Assembly: GCA_025449475.1 (NCBI GenBank)
Contig: JANWJM010000014.1
Location: 1-12,825, forward strand
DNA: 12,825 nucleotides
Source: Thermoactinomycetaceae bacterium
Lineage (GTDB): Bacteria > Bacillota > Bacilli > Thermoactinomycetales > Thermoactinomycetaceae
Direction of reading: 5' to 3'
Below are positions 1 to 6,557 of the stretch, piece after piece (positions within the stretch are counted from its first letter, which is position 1; the number at the start of each line of letters is the position of its first letter). The translations under genes and the position numbers were made by a program. Below the pieces are notes generated by a model, which had not been told where the DNA came from, made no database searches, and was given only the letters and a program-made list of their open reading frames with translations.

Positions 1-104
1 AACTGGATGCCATTTCGATTCGCTTTTTCACGATGACCACATTTACAAGTTTGACTGGTGTAGTTTGGTTTAACGAATTCAAAGCAGGTGCTTGTATGCT
101 TTGG
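1..104 (-). pseudogene. Remnant of a TnpB-type (IS200/IS605 family) gene, zinc-finger part
   Basis: Reading the minus strand from about position 83 toward position 1 gives FEFVKP followed by NYTSQTCKCGHREKANRNG. This matches the conserved zinc-ribbon segment of TnpB/OrfB proteins (pattern P-x-YTSQ-x-C-x-x-C-G-H...NR). Two signs of decay are visible. An in-frame TAG lies at 107-105, only eight codons before the FEF. The usual Cys-x-x-Cys pair has only one residue between the cysteines (CKC), as if one codon was lost. The frame stays open to the left edge, so the second zinc knuckle and the element end would lie outside the window. The bulk of tnpB, including the RuvC-like core, is absent, because sigK begins at 196. 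I infer a truncated, inactive insertion-sequence relic. No element end or guide-RNA region can be recognised here. Confidence 0.6.
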
Positions 105-195
105 CTAATACGTGCCATAATCCGGACTATCCGCTTTTGGTTTATTGGATCAATGCATCGTCGTTTTCACCTTCTATATAGAGGTTCTTGATCGA

Positions 196-912
196 TTAAT
201 CACCACTGATTGGTTTATCGGTTCCTCGATAAAACTCATGGAACAACTTGATCAGTGCTCGCTTCTCGATCCGAGATACATACGAGCGAGAAATTCCTAA
301 TTCTTTTGCAATCTCTCTTTGTGTCTTCTCTTCTCCATTATCTAATCCAAATCGGCACCGAATCACTTCTTGCTCACGCTGATCGAGGATATGGATATGT
401 TGATGGATTTTTGTTTTTTCAATTTTCATCTCCACTTCCTCTTCAACTTCACCTTTCTCCGTACCAATAATATCAACGAGTGTAATTTGGTTTCCCTCTT
501 TATCTGTACCGATCGGGTCATGCAGCGAAACATCCTTACGAGCTTTTTTTAATGATCGTAAATGCATGAGAATTTCATTTTCAATACATCTGGCAGCATA
601 GGTAGCCAATTTTGTACCTTTATCCATTTGATACGATTCAATCGCCTTAATCAGACCAATCGTCCCAATGGAAATCAAATCTTCTGTATCTTCACCTGTA
701 TTTTCAAACTTTTTGACAATATGTGCGACTAATCGCAGATTATGTTCAATTAAGAGGTTACGGGCGCGTTGATCTCCTTTTGCCATTAACTTGAGGTTTT
801 CTTCTTCTTCTTTATCGGACAACGGCTGTGGAAAGGCATTGTTTTTGATATAAGACACAAATAACAGAACATCCTTGCATATCAATGCAATCGCTGATAA
901 AAGCCCCGGCAT
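196..912 (-). CDS. sigK: RNA polymerase sporulation sigma factor SigK precursor (pro-sigma-K)
   Basis: The 238-residue product directs late mother-cell transcription during sporulation. Residues 1-20 form a hydrophobic pro-sequence ending FVS before YIKNNAFPQP. In B. subtilis the SpoIVFB protease cuts pro-sigma-K at the matching Ser20-Tyr21 junction, so the processing site appears conserved in position. Sigma region 2 spans about 52-121 (NLLIEHNLRLVAHIVKKF, then the ENTGED and DLISIGTIGLIKAIESY stretches). Region 4 has a helix-turn-helix around 197-218 (TQREIAKELGISRSYVSRIE). The gene is continuous through the YAARCIENEILMHLR region, where B. subtilis carries the skin element, so no excision is needed here. 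The ATG at 912 follows a G-rich Shine-Dalgarno (GGGGTGGGGAT). No clear intrinsic terminator follows the stop. Confidence 0.97.
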   Translation of the reverse strand: MPGLLSAIALICKDVLLFVSYIKNNAFPQPLSDKEEEENLKLMAKGDQRARNLLIEHNLRLVAHIVKKFENTGEDTEDLISIGTIGLIKAIESYQMDKGTKLATYAARCIENEILMHLRSLKKARKDVSLHDPIGTDKEGNQITLVDIIGTEKGEVEEEVEMKIEKTKIHQHIHILDQREQEVIRCRFGLDNGEEKTQREIAKELGISRSYVSRIEKRALIKLFHEFYRGTDKPISGD

Positions 913-950
913 ATCCCCACCCCATCATTTTCTAATGTTAAATCTATTTA

Positions 951-977
951 TATTTATGTTGAAAAAAAATGCATTAT
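951..977 (-). promoter_or_regulatory. Possible sigma-E/sigma-K type promoter of sigK
   Basis: On the minus strand an ATA (977-975) is followed after 16 bases by CATA (958-955), then AAT and A. The spacing fits the mother-cell sigma-E pattern (ATA, 16-18 bases, CATAnnnT), but the last T of the -10 is missing. The predicted start would lie about 30 bases before the sigK ATG. This is a pattern match only. Confidence 0.3.
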
Positions 978-1002
978 GTTTGTACCGACCTTGAGAAAAA
1001 TG

Positions 1003-1040
1003 AAAAGACTTCCATATCATCAATCGATATGAAGTCTTTT
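1003..1040 (-). terminator. Intrinsic terminator after the PIG-L-type gene
   Basis: The two arms 1003-1018 and 1026-1040 are complementary over 15 pairs (AAAAGACTT...ATATC with GATAT...AAGTCTTTT), with one bulged C and a seven-base loop. On the minus strand the stem is followed by a T-rich run (TTTTCATTTTTC). It starts eight bases after the stop codon of the PIG-L-type gene and separates that gene from sigK. Confidence 0.75.
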
Positions 1041-1047
1041 GATGGGT

Positions 1048-2025
1048 TTAATGAGGTAGCAAAAGAGTATCCATATTCTTTTTTAGAAATTCAAACTGTG
1101 TCTCAACCGAATGGTAACCTAATCCAAAACGACCTTTGTGAGGCTCCCAAGCCCGATAGACGTCAATCGCCTTCAAGATATAATGAACATCTTTTTTATG
1201 AATTAACGAAATAGATGGATACTGATCCTTTAAATGACGATATTTCATCCGGGTAGCGACGGAAGCATAATTTCGCTTGAATTTTACAACTTTCTGCTGA
1301 TGTAATCGATTGAGCACTTTTCCAACAGGTGCATGATCCCGCTGCACATCGATTTCCGACATTGTCACAAATGTTGCATTGGGAAACCGTTTTAACCAAT
1401 CGTTGATGATTAAAACAAGTGGTGTATTGCCAAAGTACCCATGTTTCAATTGATATACATATGTATTTTCCTTCGGTACGCCCAAAGCAGCTGTGGCTTG
1501 GATAAACTCTTTTATACGCGCTTGTCCAAATTCTTCAACGCTTAACGGAGAGTATCCTTCTGCAGATGGAATATGCAATCGTTGATGAAATCTACACCAT
1601 TGTACTTTTCCAGCCATATAAGGGTGATTGGATTCATGATCGTAGTATCCATTGACAACATCCCGTGCTTGAGATAACTCACCCTTTGATAAAAGCAATA
1701 CATAGACTTCCTTTTTTTGTTGCAAATCATTCCGAATCGGCACACCAAATGTTAACACTTCATCATCTGCATGGGGAACGAGATAGATCACAACGTTTCG
1801 CTTCTCACTTGGCTTTATAGACGTCATCATCGGAATGCTGGGGATGCCAATCCATTGCTTCACAACAGTCGGTTGCACAAGCTTTGTATGTTCCACATCT
1901 TCACCTTTACAACCCAATAAAATAAAAGCCAAACTCACATTGATCCATAGAAGCTTAGCGAAAATGTTCACCCATTTTTTTTCTGCACTTTCCAATGTTC
2001 GAATATTCCAACGGTCCTCCTTCAC
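1048..2025 (-). CDS. PIG-L/LmbE-family deacetylase, probable lipoprotein
   Basis: The family removes acetyl groups from N-acetylglucosamine-type substrates using a metal ion; the substrate here is unknown. The metal-site motif appears as VPHADDEVLTFG (P84-E89, the family's PH-x-DDE), and the second motif is probably D230-H231 in VQRDHAPVGK. A hydrophobic segment at about 23-38 ends in LLGC, a plausible lipobox, so Cys39 may be lipidated and the enzyme held on the outer face of the membrane. The start is uncertain. The first in-frame GTG (2025) is itself followed at once by AAGGAGG (2022-2016), a strong Shine-Dalgarno, so translation may begin further in, at the TTG at 1995 or the GTG at 1971. 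The GTG would give a normal 20-residue lipoprotein signal. The gene is followed by its own terminator and then sigK on the same strand. I cannot tell whether it is sporulation-controlled. Confidence 0.85.
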   Translation of the reverse strand: MKEDRWNIRTLESAEKKWVNIFAKLLWINVSLAFILLGCKGEDVEHTKLVQPTVVKQWIGIPSIPMMTSIKPSEKRNVVIYLVPHADDEVLTFGVPIRNDLQQKKEVYVLLLSKGELSQARDVVNGYYDHESNHPYMAGKVQWCRFHQRLHIPSAEGYSPLSVEEFGQARIKEFIQATAALGVPKENTYVYQLKHGYFGNTPLVLIINDWLKRFPNATFVTMSEIDVQRDHAPVGKVLNRLHQQKVVKFKRNYASVATRMKYRHLKDQYPSISLIHKKDVHYILKAIDVYRAWEPHKGRFGLGYHSVETQFEFLKKNMDTLLLPH

Positions 2026-2047
2026 AGTAATAAGATCAACACTTTAA

Positions 2048-2341
2048 GTATTCGATTTTTTACACAAAGAGGGAAGGTAAGCTAATTCAAGTTTAGAATT
2101 TCCTTATTATTTTACAATGCAAACATAATAACAAATATTTCATCAACTGTATAGCGAGTGTCGGATCCATGGACAAAAAGTTCTTAAGCGATTGTTTTCC
2201 AATCTATGACTAAATAAGGATCAACGAGCATATCATCTATAAAATCCTTCCATCAAGCCCCAAATGCTAGTCATTCGTATTTGTTATAAAGATATAGCTG
2301 GTAAGTTCAGCGAAAAAAATATAAAATAATAGAGGTTATTT
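2048..2341. other. Divergent intergenic region, nothing specific recognised
   Basis: This AT-rich stretch separates the minus-strand PIG-L-type gene from the plus-strand squalene-synthase-like gene and must hold promoters for both. Runs such as TTATAAAGATATAG near 2283-2296 and TATAAAATAATAG near 2320-2332 could serve as -10 elements, but no convincing -35 partner stands at the right distance. No RNA gene, repeat array or ORF of note is visible. Confidence 0.5.
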
Positions 2342-2377
2342 ATGTGGAAAAACGGAGGACTTATCCCAAATGAGTAA
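2342..2377 (+). CDS. Possible 11-codon upstream ORF overlapping the next start
   Basis: An ATG at 2342 preceded by GAGGTTATTT opens a reading frame for MWKNGGLIPNE that stops at 2375-2377. It runs through the Shine-Dalgarno of the next gene (GGAGG, 2354-2358) and overlaps its ATG (2370) in another frame. It could be a translated leader that couples or tunes translation, or chance. Confidence 0.25.
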   Translation: MWKNGGLIPNE

Positions 2378-3188
2378 AATGACAGATTTCGAAAAAGAAG
2401 CCATGGACATGCTACTTGCTACCAGTCGAACCTTTTATATTCCAATTAGTCGCCTAACCCCAAATATCAGAGAAGCGGTCACATCCGCTTATCTTTGTAT
2501 GCGTGCAATTGATGAGATAGAAGACCATACGGAACTTTCCCCATCCACCAAAGTTACCCTTTTGCGATCCGTTCGTCGAATCTTGAAAAACCCCGTTGAA
2601 CATTCGAATTTCCAAACCCTATTTGAACCCTATCAATCCGTTTTACCAAAAGTTACCTTGCAAATCCAAGACTGGATCAACTTCTCTCCAATCACGATTC
2701 AAAAAAATATCCTTCATTGGACCTCAGTTATGGCAGAAGGAATGGCAGAATGGGTAGAAAAAAACTGGGACATTAAAACAGAACAAGATTTGGATTCATA
2801 TACCTACTATGTGGCAGGGCTAGTTGGGTTATTACTGGACGAGATTTGGACATGGTATGATGGCACAAAAACGGATCATGGGCTTGCGATTGCCTATGGA
2901 CGCGGCTTGCAAGCGGTCAATATTATACGAAACCGCAAAGAAGACTTAGCCAGAGGAGTAGACTTCTTCCCGGATGGATGGGATTTTCCTGAGATGATTG
3001 CCTATGCAAAGCGCAATCTGAAGCAAGCCGATCAATATGTTGCAGCTCTTGATCAAGGCCCTATCTTAGATTTCTGTAAAATCCCACTCGCTCTTGCACA
3101 TGGAACTCTACGAGCCATCGAGCTGGGTAAAGGCAAATTGAGCCGCGCAGCTGTGCTCAACATCGTACAAAAAATTACAAAGAAATAA
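2370..3188 (+). CDS. Squalene/phytoene synthase-family protein (squalene-synthase-like, altered second Asp motif)
   Basis: The 272-residue, all-helical product belongs to the trans-isoprenyl diphosphate synthases that join two prenyl diphosphates head to head. Squalene-synthase-like signatures appear in order: RAIDEIEDH (first Asp motif, D48-D52), YYVAGLVGLLLDEIW (147-161), and GLQAVNIIRNRKEDLARG (second motif, about 179-196) followed by DFFPDGW. Squalene synthases usually have NIIRDxxxD in the second motif. Here the first of those aspartates is Asn188 while Asp192 remains. In characterised squalene synthases both aspartates bind magnesium-diphosphate, so activity may be changed. B. subtilis YisP is a relative that acts as a farnesyl diphosphate phosphatase, which is one alternative. 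The ATG at 2370 has GGAGG eleven bases upstream. The next gene on the strand, uppP, also handles isoprenoid diphosphates. Confidence 0.85.
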   Translation: MSKMTDFEKEAMDMLLATSRTFYIPISRLTPNIREAVTSAYLCMRAIDEIEDHTELSPSTKVTLLRSVRRILKNPVEHSNFQTLFEPYQSVLPKVTLQIQDWINFSPITIQKNILHWTSVMAEGMAEWVEKNWDIKTEQDLDSYTYYVAGLVGLLLDEIWTWYDGTKTDHGLAIAYGRGLQAVNIIRNRKEDLARGVDFFPDGWDFPEMIAYAKRNLKQADQYVAALDQGPILDFCKIPLALAHGTLRAIELGKGKLSRAAVLNIVQKITKK

Positions 3189-3190
3189 TC

Positions 3191-3222
3191 GTAGACCTCG
3201 AATCCTTTTGAGGTCTACTTAA
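3191..3222 (+). terminator. Hairpin terminator after the squalene-synthase-like gene
   Basis: A perfect 9-bp stem, GTAGACCTC (3191-3199) with GAGGTCTAC (3210-3218), begins two bases after the stop codon. The following tract (TTAATCTCTCTTTC) is T-rich but broken, so termination may be incomplete and some transcript could read into uppP. Confidence 0.6.
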
Positions 3223-3335
3223 TCTCTCTTTCAATGTGCTGGGATTATTTTTTTGAAAATTAAAAATTATATATTTCCAAGCGCTTGCTTAATTCTACTT
3301 TTTCCGCTTGTTCCAAATTTATTAAAAATGGGGTC

Positions 3336-3363
3336 TTTTCAATACAAAAAGAAATGATAAAAT
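3336..3363 (+). promoter_or_regulatory. Possible sigma-A promoter of uppP
   Basis: TTTTCA (3336-3341, 4 of 6 to TTGACA) and TAAAAT (3358-3363, 5 of 6 to TATAAT) are spaced by 16 bases, about 55 bases before the uppP start. The match is moderate. The preceding hairpin supports the need for a separate promoter here. Confidence 0.35.
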
Positions 3364-3418
3364 GAAAAAATAGTGTTTCCATATCAGCTGTGAAAGATTG
3401 GAGTGTGAGGAATACATA

Positions 3419-4255
3419 ATGAACATTTGGTGGGATATTGTGGTTGGATTAATCATGGGATGTGTAGAAGGATTAACTGAATTTGCTCCTGTATCTTCGA
3501 CAGGTCATCTAATTCTTACTGGACATCTCTTAGACTTTCAAGGATCCGCCCGAGCATCCACTTTTGAAGTATTTATTCAGTTGGGCTCTATATTAGCCGT
3601 TATCGCTGTCTTTTGGAAACGCATACTTAGCCTCTTGGGGCTCCATAAAGGAAAATTGAAAGAGCATACCAATGGAGAAACTTCGCCTTCTAATCAACTA
3701 ACCCTATTACATATAATCGTTGCATGTATTCCAGCTGTGATTGCAGGTGTATTGTTCCATGATCTGATTAAAGCCCATTTATTCGGTCCGGTCACTGTCG
3801 TTCTTGCCCTAGTGGTAGGCGGGATCTTGATGATTGTCGCTGAAAAAGCAAATGTAAAGGTTGTCAGTCGTAGTTTAGACGAAGTTTCATATAAACAAGC
3901 CTTTGGCATCGGATTATTTCAGTGTATCGCATTGTGGCCGGGTTTCTCACGTTCAGGCTCTACAATTTCAGGTGGTCTTCTATTGGGCTTGAACCATAAA
4001 ACCGCCTCTGAACTCTCATTCCTTGTCGCCGTTCCGATGATGTTTGGAGCTACTGGAAAAGATCTCTATGAAAACTGGGATCAGCTCTCAACGGCAGACC
4101 TTCCCTTATTCATTACTGGCTTTGTGACAGCTTTCATTGTAGCAATGATCGCGATTAAATTCTTTTTGCACTTGATTGATACGGTTAAACTTACTCCATT
4201 TGCTATCTATCGCTTTATTTTGGCGGCTGTCTATTCACTCTTCTTTTTATGGTAA
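3419..4255 (+). CDS. uppP: Undecaprenyl-diphosphatase UppP (BacA)
   Basis: This integral membrane enzyme removes one phosphate from undecaprenyl diphosphate so that the lipid carrier can be reused in cell-wall synthesis. Its overproduction gives bacitracin resistance in known cases. The 278-residue length matches the family (B. subtilis about 276). The conserved active-site segments are EGLTEFAPVSSTGHL (E17, E21 and H30, the E-x-x-x-E motif) and PGFSRSGSTISGGLLLG (174-190, with R178). Several hydrophobic helices fill the rest. I chose the ATG at 3419, preceded by GTGAGG at a normal distance. An in-frame TTG at 3398 would add seven residues before the conserved start and is less likely. A strong hairpin terminator follows the stop. 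Confidence 0.96.
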   Translation: MNIWWDIVVGLIMGCVEGLTEFAPVSSTGHLILTGHLLDFQGSARASTFEVFIQLGSILAVIAVFWKRILSLLGLHKGKLKEHTNGETSPSNQLTLLHIIVACIPAVIAGVLFHDLIKAHLFGPVTVVLALVVGGILMIVAEKANVKVVSRSLDEVSYKQAFGIGLFQCIALWPGFSRSGSTISGGLLLGLNHKTASELSFLVAVPMMFGATGKDLYENWDQLSTADLPLFITGFVTAFIVAMIAIKFFLHLIDTVKLTPFAIYRFILAAVYSLFFLW

Positions 4256-4260
4256 AGAGA

Positions 4261-4293
4261 AAAGTCCCTCTCTTGAAAGGAGGGACTTTTTTT
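4261..4293 (+). terminator. Strong intrinsic terminator of uppP, shared convergent region
   Basis: A perfect 10-bp stem, AAAGTCCCTC (4261-4270) with GAGGGACTTT (4280-4289), is followed by a T run to 4293. It begins five bases after the uppP stop. On the minus strand the stem is followed by TTTTCTCTTT, so it may also stop transcripts of the convergent small gene that ends at 4311. Confidence 0.9.
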
Positions 4294-4310
4294 GATTCCA
4301 TATCATGTAT

Positions 4311-4544
4311 TTATCGTGAGAAAGGGTACTGACTAGGCGGGAACTGGCCCGGTACAGGTAGATCTCCCTTTACTTCTTCTAAATCTTCTAAACCGAACTC
4401 TTCGAACACCCGACGACATAATGAGATCTCGTATTTCACCATATCATCTTGGTTTTCCGATTTTTGAAGAAGATTTAGATATTGGAGCAATGCTTCTTCG
4501 ATTAGATCAAGTTCCGCTTTTGATAACTCAACCGTAATTTTCAT
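4311..4544 (-). CDS. Small acidic protein of unknown function
   Basis: The product of 77 residues is not recognised. It begins MKITVELSKAEL, is rich in Glu, Leu and Asp, and looks mostly helical up to about residue 58 (LIEEALLQYLNLLQ, then RRVFEEFGLEDLEEV). It ends in a proline-rich tail (PVPGQFPPSQYPFSR). It has no signal peptide or membrane segment, so it is probably cytosolic. The ATG at 4544 is the best start by protein character, but its Shine-Dalgarno (AAGGAT) is about 13 bases away and weak. A much better one (AAGGAGGG, 4583-4576) sits 31 bases upstream. The frame is also open up to 4661, but that extension does not look like protein. It lies 177 bases downstream of the PBP gene on the same strand. 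Confidence 0.6.
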   Translation of the reverse strand: MKITVELSKAELDLIEEALLQYLNLLQKSENQDDMVKYEISLCRRVFEEFGLEDLEEVKGDLPVPGQFPPSQYPFSR

Positions 4545-4721
4545 CTGTACTAGGCGAATCCTTACACTCGCCTTTCCCTCCTTTTCAACCTCTGTCGATA
4601 TCCGACTTCTCACTATGAATGAAACGAGCATGAAACGAACGAATGATTCAACATATACCAAGCACCTAAAAAAGCTACATCAAATATTTTATTTACCCGT
4701 AATCGTGTAGACTCAAACAAG

Positions 4722-6497
4722 TTAATCTCTACTCTTATTCTCAATATGTGCCAAAACATCCATCACTTGCCCAAAAATTTGTCTCGCCCTTGGATCATCC
4801 GGATTTTTTACCGACCTCACTAACACAGCAACAGAATAGCGCGGTTGTTCATAGGGACCAAACCCAATCATCCATTTATGAAACCGATCTTTATTGACAC
4901 CCACTTGCGCTGTACCTGTCTTGCCTGCTAGTTTCCACTTTGCGTTTTTCAAAGATATCGCCGTTCCATCTGTCACGGTTTCCCGCATCATTTGACGAAT
5001 AGCAAGACTTGTACCCTCTTTCAGTTTCTTCGAATGCGGCAACATTTTCCTTGGAAATCGTTCCACTACTCTCCCATTTGCATCACGTACTTCGGCAACA
5101 AGTCGCGGGCTATACGTTTTCCCCTGATGAAACAGCGCCGTCACCAGGTTTGCTGCTTGCACAGGAGTAATTTTCACATCTCGCTGACCAATTCCCGTCT
5201 GTACAACTGCACCAATGTCTTTGGGATCTGTCGATGGCGAAAAGATCATGCCTTTATGTTCATTAGGGGCATGTCTTCGGGATTTGGAAGACCACATAAT
5301 CTTTTGGTTAAACCCCATTTGACGAGCATACTTTTCAATCTGTTTTCTCCCCAATTGTTTACTGAGACTTCCAAAATAAAGGTTACATGAATGGGCAAAT
5401 GCTTGTGCAAAGGTTTTTGTTCCATGTCCTTTTCCATTGGCATCCTTTAGGCGAAATGCCTCCCACACCCCCTTACAATAAAAAGGAGTTTGAACGGATA
5501 CCAATCCTTCTTCCAAGCCCACAATCGCAATAAGGAGTTTGAAAATCGATCCAGGCGTTGCCTCCATAAGTGCCCGATGATCCCAAGGATTCATATCATT
5601 TTCAACCACATGCCCCATGGGAGCACTTGCCATCGCAAGAATATCACCGGTTTTGATCTCTTGGACAACGATGGCACCCTCCGTTACCCGATATTTTTCC
5701 AGTATTGACTCTACTTGTTGTTGAATCTCTTTATCTAATGTCGTCACGACTGTATGAGGAGACATTGCCTTTGGCTCTCTTTTTTCAACAATCTTGACTT
5801 CGGCTCCTAATAAAGGACGACCATGTCGTGTCCGATAATAATGAAGAATCTTTTCTTTGGACCCATGGAGTTCCTTTTCAAAAGCAGCTTCAATTCCTGA
5901 AATACCCACTCGTGATTGTCGTGTATAGATTCCTCGATCAAGCTCCTCCTTATATTGCTGTTCCAAAATAAAAGGTTGTCGGAGCACCTGACCGATGACC
6001 TGTTGTCCAACTTGCTGATGAAGCATGCGTCCATCTGAACGAACAACGATCATCCCAGGTATCTGTAAAGAACGTATTTTTCGTGCTTGATCATTCGTAA
6101 GCGTCAAATCTCTACGATCCGGATAAGACAAAAAGACGGGATGTTTAATTGTTTGCAGTTTTGATGTTAAGAGATGAATCGGGAAATCGAGGATTGCTGA
6201 CATCTGCTGAAATTTTCCCTTTCGAAGCTCGATCTGCTCCTTTGTTTGTGGAAACACAATTACGCGCCATTTCTCTTGACCTACAAACGTATCTCCGTTC
6301 CGATCAAGAATTTTTCCTCGCCCACTTTGAAGAATAATTTCCCTACTTTGTGCCTCAGCAGCCAATTGGATAAGATCAAACTCCTGCTTTGAGAATGCTC
6401 GAGTCGAGGTCACCTGAATCTGATAGAGTCGCAAATTAACACTTAGCAAAAGAATCAACCATATACAGGAAATGATACCAATGCGCCACCGAATCAT
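4722..6497 (-). CDS. Class B penicillin-binding protein (PBP2/FtsI type, PbpI-like)
   Basis: This is a peptidoglycan transpeptidase of 591 residues, anchored by one N-terminal membrane helix (about 5-24) with the rest outside the cell. The dimerisation domain begins near SGRGKILDRNGDTF (58-71). The transpeptidase domain carries all three active-site motifs: SIFK with catalytic Ser317 and Lys320, SCN (370-372) and KTGT (526-529). Size and location near mltG and alaS recall B. subtilis PbpI (YrrR), a sporulation-linked PBP of 584 residues in the same chromosomal neighbourhood; the assignment to that subgroup is inference. The ATG at 6497 is preceded only by GTGGGGTGCAGTGA, and part of that sequence is the arm of a strong hairpin (6505-6551). 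The stop is followed by no clear terminator. Confidence 0.93.
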   Translation of the reverse strand: MIRWRIGIISCIWLILLLSVNLRLYQIQVTSTRAFSKQEFDLIQLAAEAQSREIILQSGRGKILDRNGDTFVGQEKWRVIVFPQTKEQIELRKGKFQQMSAILDFPIHLLTSKLQTIKHPVFLSYPDRRDLTLTNDQARKIRSLQIPGMIVVRSDGRMLHQQVGQQVIGQVLRQPFILEQQYKEELDRGIYTRQSRVGISGIEAAFEKELHGSKEKILHYYRTRHGRPLLGAEVKIVEKREPKAMSPHTVVTTLDKEIQQQVESILEKYRVTEGAIVVQEIKTGDILAMASAPMGHVVENDMNPWDHRALMEATPGSIFKLLIAIVGLEEGLVSVQTPFYCKGVWEAFRLKDANGKGHGTKTFAQAFAHSCNLYFGSLSKQLGRKQIEKYARQMGFNQKIMWSSKSRRHAPNEHKGMIFSPSTDPKDIGAVVQTGIGQRDVKITPVQAANLVTALFHQGKTYSPRLVAEVRDANGRVVERFPRKMLPHSKKLKEGTSLAIRQMMRETVTDGTAISLKNAKWKLAGKTGTAQVGVNKDRFHKWMIGFGPYEQPRYSVAVLVRSVKNPDDPRARQIFGQVMDVLAHIENKSRD

Positions 6498-6504
6498 TCA
6501 CTGC

Positions 6505-6551
6505 ACCCCACTCTCTCCATACCTTCATCATGGACATGTAGAGAGTGGGGT
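6505..6551 (-). promoter_or_regulatory. Perfect 12-bp hairpin over the PBP translation start region
   Basis: The arms 6505-6516 (ACCCCACTCTCT) and 6540-6551 (AGAGAGTGGGGT) pair perfectly. An inner CCAT/ATGG stem (6517-6520 with 6530-6533) can extend it, leaving ACATGT bulged. It fills the gap between the mltG stop (6558) and the PBP ATG (6497). On the minus strand no T run follows, so it is a poor intrinsic terminator. The G-rich 3' arm is the only Shine-Dalgarno-like sequence near the PBP start, so the fold could hide it. Confidence 0.65.
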
Positions 6552-6557
6552 ATACTT

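Noticed and set aside
969..1214. Plus-strand open frame of 81 codons
   Set aside because: It spans the hairpin terminator at 1003-1040 and the 3' end of the PIG-L-type gene, with no family resemblance.
3398..3418. Seven-residue extension of UppP from a TTG
   Set aside because: The ATG at 3419 has a good Shine-Dalgarno and fits the usual family start; the extension contains that ribosome site.
6505..6551. Hairpin as an intrinsic terminator of mltG
   Set aside because: No T run follows on the minus strand; the sequence after the stem is GCAGTGAATG, the PBP start region.
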